A stretch of 64,000 nt of DNA from Verrucomicrobia bacterium UBA3841. GTDB lineage: Bacteria > Verrucomicrobiota > Kiritimatiellia > RFP12 > UBA1067. The stretch spans positions 3,646 through 67,645 of the forward strand of contig DGHT01000066.1 of assembly GCA_002392765.1 (NCBI GenBank), given 5' to 3'. Below, piece after piece: positions 36,664 to 44,139 of the stretch. The notes beneath the pieces are model-generated. The model was not told where the DNA came from. It worked only from the letters and a program-made list of their open reading frames with translations, and ran no database searches. A program made the position numbers and the translations under genes. Numbering within the stretch: position 1 is the stretch's first letter; the number at the start of each line of letters is the position of its first letter.

Positions 36664-36693
36664 ATTTTACACTATTCCGGCATATAAAGTCAA
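36664..36693 (-). promoter_or_regulatory. Promoter of the coaB-trmD-GHL10 operon
   Basis: On the minus strand TTGACT (36693-36688) and TAAAAT (36669-36664) are spaced by 18 bp, about 50 bp before the coaB start. The rest of the 36616-36813 gap holds no gene I can support. Confidence 0.65.
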
Positions 36694-36813
36694 TCCTGTA
36701 AATCTCGTCCAAAAAAATTGTGAAGAGGGAAGATGAATTGTGGAATATCCAAAGTGGACAAGTACGATAGAGGCGATCAAGCGACGGGCGGCGGAGAAGA
36801 AGGCCGGCGGCGG

Positions 36814-37692
36814 TCAGATGGGGGTTTTGCGTTTCGAGCCGGGAATGTCGCGCACGAATCGCGGCAACGAAAGCCCTCCGATCCGTTCTGCGCATCCGTT
36901 TTCGATTTGCCGCGCCGTTTCCAGCGGAACCATGAACCGTTCCGTTCCAGCAACCGGATCGCACATGAACACGTAGTACGGGCGTATGCGCGCGGCGGAC
37001 AGCGCCCGCAAAAGTTTCAGCATTTCCTCCGTCGAGTCGTTCACGCCTTTGAGAAGGACGGTCTGGCAGGAGACCGGGATGCCGGCGTTTACTAGAAGAG
37101 CCGCCGCTTTTTTCGCCTCGTCCGTCACCTCGTCGGCGCAGTTGAACTGAGTATTCACCCATACTTTGCCGCTTTTCGCGAGGATTGAGACGAGACCGGG
37201 CGTAATGCGCCCGGGATTCGCGGCAAGCGCTCTCGTGCACACCCGGACGATGTCGATCTGATCAAGCGCCGCGAACGCGCCGACGAATTTTCCGACGCGC
37301 CCGTCGTCGAGCGTCAGGATGTCTCCGCCGGAGAGCAGGACGTCCCGGATTTCCGGGTGCGCTTTCGCGTATTCTGCCGCTTCGCGGATTTCCGCGTCCG
37401 TCTCCGCGGCTTTTTCTTTCGCGAGTATGTTGCGCCGCGTGCAGTGGCGGCAGTTCATGAAGCATTTTTTCGCGGTCGTGACGAGCATCCGGTCCGGGAA
37501 CCTCTGGTGGACGAAGGGCGGCGCGCCGTCTGTCCGGAGTTCGCCGAACGGATCTTCCTGAAAGGCGGAACCGGATCCGGCCGCCGCGCCGCCGGCGCCG
37601 GGCGGATCGTATACCTGCAGGGCGAAGCGCGGCGATTTTTCGGCAAGCCTCGCCGCGTACGGGCAGGCGAACTCGGGAAAGTCATTCTTCAT
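36814..37692 (-). CDS. Lysine 2,3-aminomutase-like radical SAM protein (short)
   Basis: The [4Fe-4S] motif KKCFMNCRHCTRRN matches the CSMYCRHCTRR form of lysine 2,3-aminomutases better than the CRYCFRR form of EpmB. LLSGGDILTL (SAM-binding GGD), VRVCTRALAANPGRI and VSCQTVLLKGVND are further KamA-family motifs. The PLP lysine position is kept at the very end (DIPGSKRK in place of DAPGGGGK). At 292 residues it is much shorter than classical LAM (about 416). It may act on free lysine, on EF-P, or on a substrate linked to the upstream synthase, whose last 11 bases overlap its start. Function beyond family is inference. Confidence 0.75.
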   Translation of the reverse strand: MKNDFPEFACPYAARLAEKSPRFALQVYDPPGAGGAAAGSGSAFQEDPFGELRTDGAPPFVHQRFPDRMLVTTAKKCFMNCRHCTRRNILAKEKAAETDAEIREAAEYAKAHPEIRDVLLSGGDILTLDDGRVGKFVGAFAALDQIDIVRVCTRALAANPGRITPGLVSILAKSGKVWVNTQFNCADEVTDEAKKAAALLVNAGIPVSCQTVLLKGVNDSTEEMLKLLRALSAARIRPYYVFMCDPVAGTERFMVPLETARQIENGCAERIGGLSLPRFVRDIPGSKRKTPI

Positions 37693-40600
37693 TGAAAAGC
37701 GATGCCGGGATGAAACAGAAAGCGAGAGCGTGTTCGCGCATTATTCTGGTGGATACCGTTATGTCGCGCCCCCTGAAATTCTTGAACACTTCGACCCACG
37801 CGCCCGTGAGTCTCATCGTCACCGTGCCGGACGACGCCTGGTAGCCCGATACGACCATTTCCTTCGGCGAATATCTTATGCCCGTGCCGAGAGCTTTCGA
37901 GACGGCTTCCTTCGCGCACCAGAATCTGATTATCGTCGTCGACGCGTTCGCGCCGCCGGTGGCGAGCTGCAGCTCTTCGCGGGAAAACACGCCGAACGTG
38001 AATTCCTCGGAAAGATTGCGCGATGCGGATTCGACGTCCACGCCCGTTTTCGCGTTCGCCGCCGCGAGCGCCACCACGAACTGCGACGTGTGGGCTATGG
38101 CGACGTCGAGGCGCGACGTCAGATTGTCGCCCCACGCGCCTATGGCCTGCGGCTTGCCGTTTTCGTTCGGCCATATCTGGACGTCGGCGTAGCTCCATCT
38201 GGCCTGGTGGAAATCTTTCAGATACCGCCGCACCGCCTCCTTCACCGCTATGCGCCCGAAAAGCCATTCCGTCCTCCGCGCGGCCGAGCCTTTCATTTCC
38301 GCGAATTCCTTGCGCTCGGCGGAGTTGAGCACGATGTTGCTGACGATCTGGAGCCACATCTCCTCGTTGCGTTCGAACATCCGGTACGGAACGTCCGTGA
38401 TGAACGCCGATGCGACGTCCGTGCCCGGATCTCCGTACGTCTCTGGAAGCAGCGATTCCGTTATGAAACTCGTCGCCGGCTGGAGCACCATGCCGCAAAG
38501 CGATTTCGGCACGCGCTCGGTGAGTTCCTCCCAGCCGTATATCTCCATCGCCGAGTTGCCGTCCCCCGTGGTCGCGATTATGTCGCACAGGTGCGAGCGC
38601 GGCGTGACGCCCGTAAGACGCAGGTAGCAGTTCAGTCTCGCGCCTTCCAGCGGCGCCGGACCCCTTATTTCCAGTTTCCTGAACCTGAACGGGAACGAAA
38701 ACGCGCCGGAGAATTTTTCGTGGCAGCGCCAGAGCTGGAAGCCGCTCGCGATCATCTGGAGGAGAAGGGGGTTTACGGACCAGACCGGCATTCTGGTGAA
38801 CGATACGTTGCCCGCCTGCGGCGGGACCTCGACTTCGTAGTTAAGTCCGCTTTCCGCCCAGCTGTCGGCGAATGTTATCCCCCGCAGCCGTTTGCCGAAA
38901 CCCAGCATCTGCGGGTAGATGTCCCGCCCCGACCAGTGGACGGTCCTGGGATGCACGAGCGGGTCTACGGAGACGGGGACGGGGTCTAGGGACTTCGGAG
39001 CCATCACGACCGTCGCCTCCATCACCGGCCACGTGAACTGGGAGTCTGCCGAATCGGACCTGATCTGCACTTTGACGGCGGCGGTGGCCGGGTCGTTGGG
39101 CGATATCCTTTCGGATTTGGCGGAAATTTTCAATTCGCCTTTTACGAACGGAACTCTTCTGCGGCAGGTGAAATCCTCGATTCTGACGAGTTTCCAGTTC
39201 GGGACCACCCTCTGCGCCGTTTCCGCCATGATTTCGACTGCCACGGGAATGGGCAGCATTATAAGACCCCGCAGGTTGGGGTCGGAATACGAAAGCTGGC
39301 TGGAGCCGTAGGCGAAGTCGGCTATGAACGGCGCGCTCGACAGTCTGTACGTCTTGGCGAACGAGTAGCTTACGCCCGGCACCGAATCCGTCGGCGGCGC
39401 GTCGGAAATCAGCGGCTCCGTCGCGCCGGCCTCGTACTGGAGGCGGTTCGCCTCGTTGCGCGCCTTCGCCGCCGCCCGCGCCTGCGCGCGCGTCCCGTGC
39501 TGCTTCGGTTCGTTGAGGAATGTTTCGGCCCCGCCGATTTCCCCCAGCAGCGTCAGTTTCGGGAAGGCGCGCGAGAGCCGTTTTTCCGCGACGGTGCGGA
39601 ATTCCATCGAAAGGGTCGCCGAGAAGTCGAGCTTCTTCGCGCCGCGGCGCCTGAAAAACTCCGATATGTCCATGTCCGCGCCGACCGCCGCAAGCTGCGC
39701 AAGCGCGTGCTGCAGCTGGAGCATCGCCCTGCGGTGGATCGAGTTCATCGCTATGGCGGCGAAGGGCAGGTTCAGCTGCGAGAGCGTTTCGTCGATCGCG
39801 CTTGTCATCAGTCCGCGCGGACCGACCTCGAGGAATACGCGGTAGCCGTCTTCGTACATCTTGCGCACCGTGCCGGCGAAAAGGACCGGCTTCGCCCACC
39901 GTTCGGCGATGTCGTTTCTCTGCGCGCGCGGTTTTTCGGGAAGCCTGCCGGCGATCGCGCACGAGTAGACGTCGCACACGGGGCGGCTTTTCATCAGCGA
40001 CGCGGCGAATTTCTTTATGACCGGGACGATGGAAGAGCACCTTGGCGTGTTGAACGGTCTGTCCAGATCCAGTTTGATGTATCTTATCCCGGAGTTGGCG
40101 AACGCCTTGATGGCGGTTTCCTCCACGGCCGGATCGATGGCCAGGGTTTTCATGCGCGGCGAGAGGTCGGCAACGAGGTGCCACGAGTCTCTGGGCAGGG
40201 TGGAAAGCGCCGCGTGGATGTCGTCGTCGCCTCTCGTCAGAATCGAAAGAACGGATGTTTTGGGAAGGCCCTCGTGATCGACCGCCTTGCTGATGATCTT
40301 GTAAATCTGCCTGAGAATGTCGACGCGCCCGTTTCTCGCGGTGTTCTGTCCTGCCGCTCCGGACTTCAGCATCGCGGCGAGGTCTCCGCCGCCGCATCCG
40401 ACGATCCCGTCGGGTTTGATCCCGGCCGCCGCGAGAAGCCTCGACATCGCCGCGCAGCCCGCGTAGTTGGATACGAACGCCTGGGAATACGCTCCGGAAC
40501 TGAAGATGTCGGCATCGTGTCTGTAGTACGGGGCGGGGGGGAAGATGAAGTTCGACGGAGTGAAGTCCGTTTCGCCGGACAGCGCTTCGTCGAGTTCGTC

Positions 40601-41011
40601 GAAAGGAGCCCGGCATTCGGGATGCTCGACCACGAGGTCGCGCATCATGTCGGGATAGAACGACATGACTCCGGGGAATACAAACGCCAGTTTCCCTCCT
40701 TCGCCGAGCAGTTTCTCCTTGAAGAAATACGTGCCGCTCTTGTCTTTCAGCCTTGTGGCGGATCCGGATTCGAGCCTTGAACGCGCGGAGGCGAGGCGTT
40801 CCCTCAAGTCCATTGTCGAGGACGCCACGATTGCCATGCGCGACGGTCCTTTCGAAAGACTGCACGTGTATGCGATGTCCGTCAGCGAGGCGCCCGGAAT
40901 CCTGTCGATGAAAGTGACGAGCGCGGAAATCGCTTCGAGGAGCGCACCGTCGTTTTCGGCCGATACGATGACGAGTTCCGTCGGATATGTTATGGCGCCG
41001 GTCGGATTCAT
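37682..41011 (-). CDS. PKS-like multidomain protein: degenerate AT and dehydratase with intact 4'-PPTase
   Basis: This 1109-residue protein reads acyltransferase-like (about 75-450), helical linker, double-hotdog dehydratase-like (about 540-880) and Sfp-type phosphopantetheinyl transferase (about 890-1109). In the AT the nucleophile elbow is GCGGGD where GHSxGE is expected, and the second catalytic site reads FNTPR instead of FHS. In the DH the DH motif reads FIADFAYG, so its His is gone. The PPTase keeps WLFGRIAVKEAVRR, TGVDVES and IRFWCAKEAVSKALG. ATG 41011 overlaps the KS stop, which excludes a longer N-terminus. No ACP serine motif is seen. PKS, PUFA-synthase and fatty-acid-synthase ancestry are all possible. 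Confidence 0.75.
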   Translation of the reverse strand: MNPTGAITYPTELVIVSAENDGALLEAISALVTFIDRIPGASLTDIAYTCSLSKGPSRMAIVASSTMDLRERLASARSRLESGSATRLKDKSGTYFFKEKLLGEGGKLAFVFPGVMSFYPDMMRDLVVEHPECRAPFDELDEALSGETDFTPSNFIFPPAPYYRHDADIFSSGAYSQAFVSNYAGCAAMSRLLAAAGIKPDGIVGCGGGDLAAMLKSGAAGQNTARNGRVDILRQIYKIISKAVDHEGLPKTSVLSILTRGDDDIHAALSTLPRDSWHLVADLSPRMKTLAIDPAVEETAIKAFANSGIRYIKLDLDRPFNTPRCSSIVPVIKKFAASLMKSRPVCDVYSCAIAGRLPEKPRAQRNDIAERWAKPVLFAGTVRKMYEDGYRVFLEVGPRGLMTSAIDETLSQLNLPFAAIAMNSIHRRAMLQLQHALAQLAAVGADMDISEFFRRRGAKKLDFSATLSMEFRTVAEKRLSRAFPKLTLLGEIGGAETFLNEPKQHGTRAQARAAAKARNEANRLQYEAGATEPLISDAPPTDSVPGVSYSFAKTYRLSSAPFIADFAYGSSQLSYSDPNLRGLIMLPIPVAVEIMAETAQRVVPNWKLVRIEDFTCRRRVPFVKGELKISAKSERISPNDPATAAVKVQIRSDSADSQFTWPVMEATVVMAPKSLDPVPVSVDPLVHPRTVHWSGRDIYPQMLGFGKRLRGITFADSWAESGLNYEVEVPPQAGNVSFTRMPVWSVNPLLLQMIASGFQLWRCHEKFSGAFSFPFRFRKLEIRGPAPLEGARLNCYLRLTGVTPRSHLCDIIATTGDGNSAMEIYGWEELTERVPKSLCGMVLQPATSFITESLLPETYGDPGTDVASAFITDVPYRMFERNEEMWLQIVSNIVLNSAERKEFAEMKGSAARRTEWLFGRIAVKEAVRRYLKDFHQARWSYADVQIWPNENGKPQAIGAWGDNLTSRLDVAIAHTSQFVVALAAANAKTGVDVESASRNLSEEFTFGVFSREELQLATGGANASTTIIRFWCAKEAVSKALGTGIRYSPKEMVVSGYQASSGTVTMRLTGAWVEVFKNFRGRDITVSTRIMREHALAFCFIPASLFNEE

Positions 41012-42411
41012 ACCCTGTTCTCCGGTTCTTCCTCGAGAACGATCGCGGCGCTTCTGCCGTTCCTGCCCATCCCGCCGGAAGGATTGACGGGATTGAAATT
41101 GGATGCGATGACGGCCGCCTGGCGGGGTTTGGACGGATCGCCCGTTATCCACGGACGCGCCTCGGTGAGCAGGTATGCGCTCGACGAAAGATTGGCGATT
41201 TTTTCCGAAGGGACTTCAGGCGCGAGCTGCGGCGGAAGAACGCGCGAGTGGAGGGCGAGAGCCGTCTTGACGAGCCCTGCGGCCATCGAAGCGCGGATAG
41301 TGTGTCCGATGTTGCCTTTCACCGAGCCGATGCCGACAAGGGGGCTCCCCGGACGGTGCTCTCCCCAGAGCGACTGTATGGCCGCGATTTCACGTTCTTC
41401 CATGTCGGCGACGCCCGAACCGTCCGCCTCGATGAGCCCGATCGATTTCGTCGTCGCGCCGGCCGCGTCCATCGCTTCGCGGAGAATCTGCGAGCCGTCG
41501 TTGTCGGGGTTGTGTCCGACCGCCACCGATTTGACCAGCGCGTATATCCTGTCGTGCGATTTCAAGGCGTCCTCGCGGCGCTTCAGCACGAAGAAGGCGC
41601 CGCCTTCTCCGGGTATGGTGCCGTCGGCGGACTGGGTGAACGGATGCAATTCGGTCTTTGTGGAGAAAGGGACCTCGCCCGACAGACCCTCCAGATACGC
41701 CCGTTCCAGCGGAGGTGTTACCGCGCCCGCGAGGGCGATGTCGGCATGTCCGAGACGGAGATCGTCCATCGCCGACATAAGAACCGCCGCGCCGGTTATG
41801 AGCCCTGCGTCGAGAATCGTCGCGGCTCCGCCAAACGCGCATTCGCGCGCTATCCACGAAACGAACCTGTAGCCCGCTCCGAGAAGAAAAGACGACGCGT
41901 TCGGCGCCGGCAGGGATTCCTTGAGCTTTTCGCGCGTGGCATCGAGCGATTCCTGCGGAGCGTTCGGCATGAAGCGGCGGATTATGTCCATCGTCTGGTC
42001 GAGGAACGCCGTATGCTGGAGCCAGTTGACCGTCGACGAATTGAAGGGCGGCGCGTAGCCGAGCCTCACGGTCCCGCGCACCGGGGTCGTGGAATGCAGC
42101 CTGATCGAAGCGTCGGTCAGTGCGTCGAACGCGAGCTGCGTGGCGAAATACAGATCCTGGTTCTCCCCCGCGTTCACCTGTCGCGGAAAATTCTGCATCG
42201 AGGGAACGCAGGAGTAGAGGCTGCCGAGCTGTCCGAGGCGGACCGGATAGGGCCGGTTGAAAATGTTTTTCCGCCCGACGGGAAGCTCGGCCATGGAATC
42301 CGGCACGGTCAGCATGCTGCGGCCCGACATTATCGCGCTCCACAGCGCCGAGGGCGATTCGCACCCGGCGAAGCGGCAACTCATGCCGACGATTGCGATT
42401 GCTGAATCCAT
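41008..42411 (-). CDS. Ketosynthase-fold protein lacking the catalytic cysteine (CLF-like)
   Basis: The thiolase-fold KS signatures are all present: AIAIVGMSCRFAGCESPSALW at the start, PGEGGAFFVLKRREDAL, and GSVKGNIGHTIRASMAAGLVK with the second active-site His. The active-site region reads ILDAGLITGAAVLMSA where an active KS has VDAACSSSLVAV, so Cys is replaced by Leu. EAHGTGT reads EADGSGV, so the first His is Asp. This pattern is that of chain-length-factor-like, non-condensing partners. The 467 residues fit a single KS domain. Its ATG lies six bases after the 3' CCA of tRNA-Ser and no Shine-Dalgarno is available. First of a coupled three-gene unit with the AT/DH/PPTase gene and the KamA-like gene. 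Confidence 0.8.
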   Translation of the reverse strand: MDSAIAIVGMSCRFAGCESPSALWSAIMSGRSMLTVPDSMAELPVGRKNIFNRPYPVRLGQLGSLYSCVPSMQNFPRQVNAGENQDLYFATQLAFDALTDASIRLHSTTPVRGTVRLGYAPPFNSSTVNWLQHTAFLDQTMDIIRRFMPNAPQESLDATREKLKESLPAPNASSFLLGAGYRFVSWIARECAFGGAATILDAGLITGAAVLMSAMDDLRLGHADIALAGAVTPPLERAYLEGLSGEVPFSTKTELHPFTQSADGTIPGEGGAFFVLKRREDALKSHDRIYALVKSVAVGHNPDNDGSQILREAMDAAGATTKSIGLIEADGSGVADMEEREIAAIQSLWGEHRPGSPLVGIGSVKGNIGHTIRASMAAGLVKTALALHSRVLPPQLAPEVPSEKIANLSSSAYLLTEARPWITGDPSKPRQAAVIASNFNPVNPSGGMGRNGRSAAIVLEEEPENRV

Positions 42412-42417
42412 TGCCGT

Positions 42418-42511
42418 TGGCGGAGAGAGAGGGATTCGAACCCTCGATACGGCTTTTAGTCCGTATGGCGATTTAGCAAACCGCTGCCTTCAGCCACTCG
42501 GCCATCTCTCC
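42418..42511 (-). tRNA. tRNA-Ser(GCU), CCA encoded
   Basis: The minus strand folds as a type II tRNA. The acceptor is GGAGAGA/TCTCTCC with discriminator G and encoded CCA. The T arm is GAGGG-TTCGAAT-CCCTC, the anticodon arm GCGGT-TTGCTAA-ATCGC has anticodon GCU, and the long variable arm is ATACGG/CCGTAT. It decodes AGC and AGU. The ketosynthase-like gene starts six bases after the CCA. Confidence 0.95.
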
Positions 42512-42527
42512 GTAAAACACTTTCATT

Positions 42528-42556
42528 ATTATATCAAATCCGTTTCTCCCCGTCAA
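42528..42556 (-). promoter_or_regulatory. Promoter of tRNA-Ser and probably the KS operon
   Basis: On the minus strand TTGACG (42556-42551), a 17-bp spacer and TATAAT (42533-42528, in TGATATAAT) lie 17 bp before the tRNA. It sits at the 3' end of nagA. No separate promoter is visible before the KS gene. Confidence 0.75.
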
Positions 42557-43685
42557 CGAAAACCGCATCGGGTTTCCAGGTCCTCGGATTTATCGCGACG
42601 AGATCGGCCTTGTAGCCTTTCTCGACCTTGCCGAGTTCGCCGCCCATGCCGAGTTCGATGGCCTGGTTCCAAGAGGTCGTGCGCACAAGATCCTTGAGGG
42701 GGATCTTGGTTATGTCGTGGACGTTCTTGAGGCCCATTCCCATCCAGAGCGTGGATCCGGCGAGGTTGCCGCCCTTGACGAGGCGCGCTTCGCCGTTTTC
42801 AAGCTTGACTTCCAGCCCTCCCATCGAGAACGCGTACCCGTCCTTGCAGTGCGAGCATCTCAGCGAGTCGGTGATCATCTGCACGTGCTCGAGGCTGCGG
42901 CGCGTGAATATCAGCTTGAGCATGTCGGGACAGAGATGTATCTTGTCGCAGATGACCTCCGTGTTGAGATCCTCGATCAGGAATCCGGCGCCGACCATGC
43001 CGATTTCGCGGTGGTGGAGCGGCGTCATCTGGTTGCAGAAGTGCGTCATGTGCCTGAGGCCGTTCTTGTACGCCTTCATGAGATCTGCGAGCTTCGCGCC
43101 GGTGTGTCCGCAGCTGGGGACGATGCCCGCCTTGAAGCACTCCTTGGCGAACTTGTCGCCGCCTTCCGTCTCGACGGCGTAGGAGATCAGTTTCACGGGA
43201 TAGATTTTCGCGATCCCCTTGACCTCTTCGATCGAGGGCTTGCGGACGAATTCCGGGTTTTGCGCGCCGCAGCATTTGATGTTGATGAACGGGCCTTCGA
43301 GATGTATGCCCGGGATTTTCGCGTACGGCATTCCCGCTTCGGCGTATTTGCGCGCGTTTTCGGCGGCCTTTTTGAGTTCCCCGTTGGAAACGGTGAGCGT
43401 CGTCGGCAGGAACGTGGTGACGCCTTCCTTCAGCTTCGCCTCGGCCAGTTTGAACACGGCCTCCTCCGCCGCATCGCAGAAATCGTACGTGAGCGCGCCG
43501 TGCGTGTGCACGTCGATGAAGCCGGGCATCACGTATTTGCCTTTGGCGTCGTAGACGGTGTCGGATTTTTTCGGCGCGACCTTGCGCGACGTCACCTGGA
43601 CGATTTTGCCGTCCTTGGCTACGATCGTCTGTCCTTCCCGGTCGATGCCGGGGGAGATTACATGGGCGTTCTGGATGATGGTCAT
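42534..43685 (-). CDS. nagA: N-acetylglucosamine-6-phosphate deacetylase
   Basis: An amidohydrolase of 383 residues with VMPGFIDVHTHGALTYDFCDA (metal site), VTTFLPTTLTVSN, IPGIHLEGPFIN (Glu ligand), VPSCGHTGA, HFCNQMTPLHHREIGMVGA (His ligands) and QMITDSL (catalytic Asp). It converts GlcNAc-6-phosphate to glucosamine-6-phosphate in the cytoplasm, for amino-sugar catabolism or wall recycling. The ATG at 43685 has a purine-rich AAAAAAGGA upstream; an in-frame start at 43751 is less likely because it lies within the leader region. nagB is not in the window. Confidence 0.95.
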   Translation of the reverse strand: MTIIQNAHVISPGIDREGQTIVAKDGKIVQVTSRKVAPKKSDTVYDAKGKYVMPGFIDVHTHGALTYDFCDAAEEAVFKLAEAKLKEGVTTFLPTTLTVSNGELKKAAENARKYAEAGMPYAKIPGIHLEGPFINIKCCGAQNPEFVRKPSIEEVKGIAKIYPVKLISYAVETEGGDKFAKECFKAGIVPSCGHTGAKLADLMKAYKNGLRHMTHFCNQMTPLHHREIGMVGAGFLIEDLNTEVICDKIHLCPDMLKLIFTRRSLEHVQMITDSLRCSHCKDGYAFSMGGLEVKLENGEARLVKGGNLAGSTLWMGMGLKNVHDITKIPLKDLVRTTSWNQAIELGMGGELGKVEKGYKADLVAINPRTWKPDAVFVDGEKRI

Positions 43686-43754
43686 ATCGTGTTTCCTTTT
43701 TTGTTTGTAATTTCCTGTTCGGTTGCGGCGGCGAACCTCGTTGCGATACACATA

Positions 43755-43763
43755 ATTATATCA
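43755..43763 (-). promoter_or_regulatory. Extended -10 promoter of nagA
   Basis: TGATATAAT on the minus strand lies about 70 bp upstream of the nagA ATG. The position 17 bp further upstream reads ATGCAC, a weak -35. It is only about 100 bp from the oppositely oriented promoter at 43856-43901. Confidence 0.5.
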
Positions 43764-43855
43764 CAAAACAGAGTTTTGTGCATTATGCATTTCATCGCAC
43801 CCGGGATTCCGCGTCAAATTTCCACTCTTCCCCCGATCCCCCCGGTCCGAAAAAA

Positions 43856-43901
43856 AACTAGTTAAACCAGTTGGAGATACCTTTTGACTTTTTGGTATAA
43901 T
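43856..43901 (+). promoter_or_regulatory. Promoter with 17-bp operator for the third surface-protein gene
   Basis: AACTAGTTAAACCAGTT (43856-43872) is an imperfect 17-bp dyad. TATAAT with an extended TG (43893-43901) lies 23 bp downstream, and TTGGAG overlapping the dyad's end is a possible -35. The same layout with AACCGGTTAAACCGGTT occurs at 59497-59541. The dyad resembles GntR-family (FadR/PdhR/UxuR type) sites; no such regulator gene is in the window. Confidence 0.6.
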
Positions 43902-44139
43902 AATGGAAAAAGTGCCCGCGTGTATCATCCAACAAGAATTGACTTGATGCGGAAATATGCAGATATAGCCATGCCGAATGGCGGCGCCGCAGAGGCTGTG
44001 GGGCGGCTTTCTGGCGGCTTTTGTCTCGCGCGAGGCGCAGAGGACTTCAGACTTCGGACTTCGGACTTCCAGGGCCACTAACGACTACCGACTAACCACT
44101 AACGGACTAACGACTGCCGACTATCAAGGAGACAAACTG
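43902..44139 (+). other. Long 5' leader with heptanucleotide tracts
   Basis: About 230 bp separate the promoter from the start codon of the surface-protein gene. They hold a possible 44-codon small frame from 43942 with no good ribosome-binding site. Two heptanucleotide tracts follow: GACTTCG repeated about four times (44043-44070) and GACTAAC/CACTAAC-like units about seven times (44076-44123). No gene is claimed. Confidence 0.55.

Noticed and set aside
36740..36976. Short plus-strand frame with a GTG start and GAGGGAAG upstream
   Set aside because: Most of it is antisense to the conserved end of the KamA-like gene; no recognisable domain.
37682..41152. Start of the AT/DH/PPTase protein at 41152
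   Set aside because: The first 47 residues of that reading are Arg/Gln-rich and overlap the KS C-terminus; ATG 41011 overlaps the KS stop in the usual ATGA manner.
42418..42511. Integration (att) site at tRNA-Ser
   Set aside because: No integrase gene and no second copy of the tRNA 3' end were seen in the window.
43942..44076. Leader peptide before the third surface-protein gene
   Set aside because: A frame of 44 codons starting MRKYADIAMPNGG is possible, but it has no clear ribosome-binding site and its end runs into heptanucleotide repeats.
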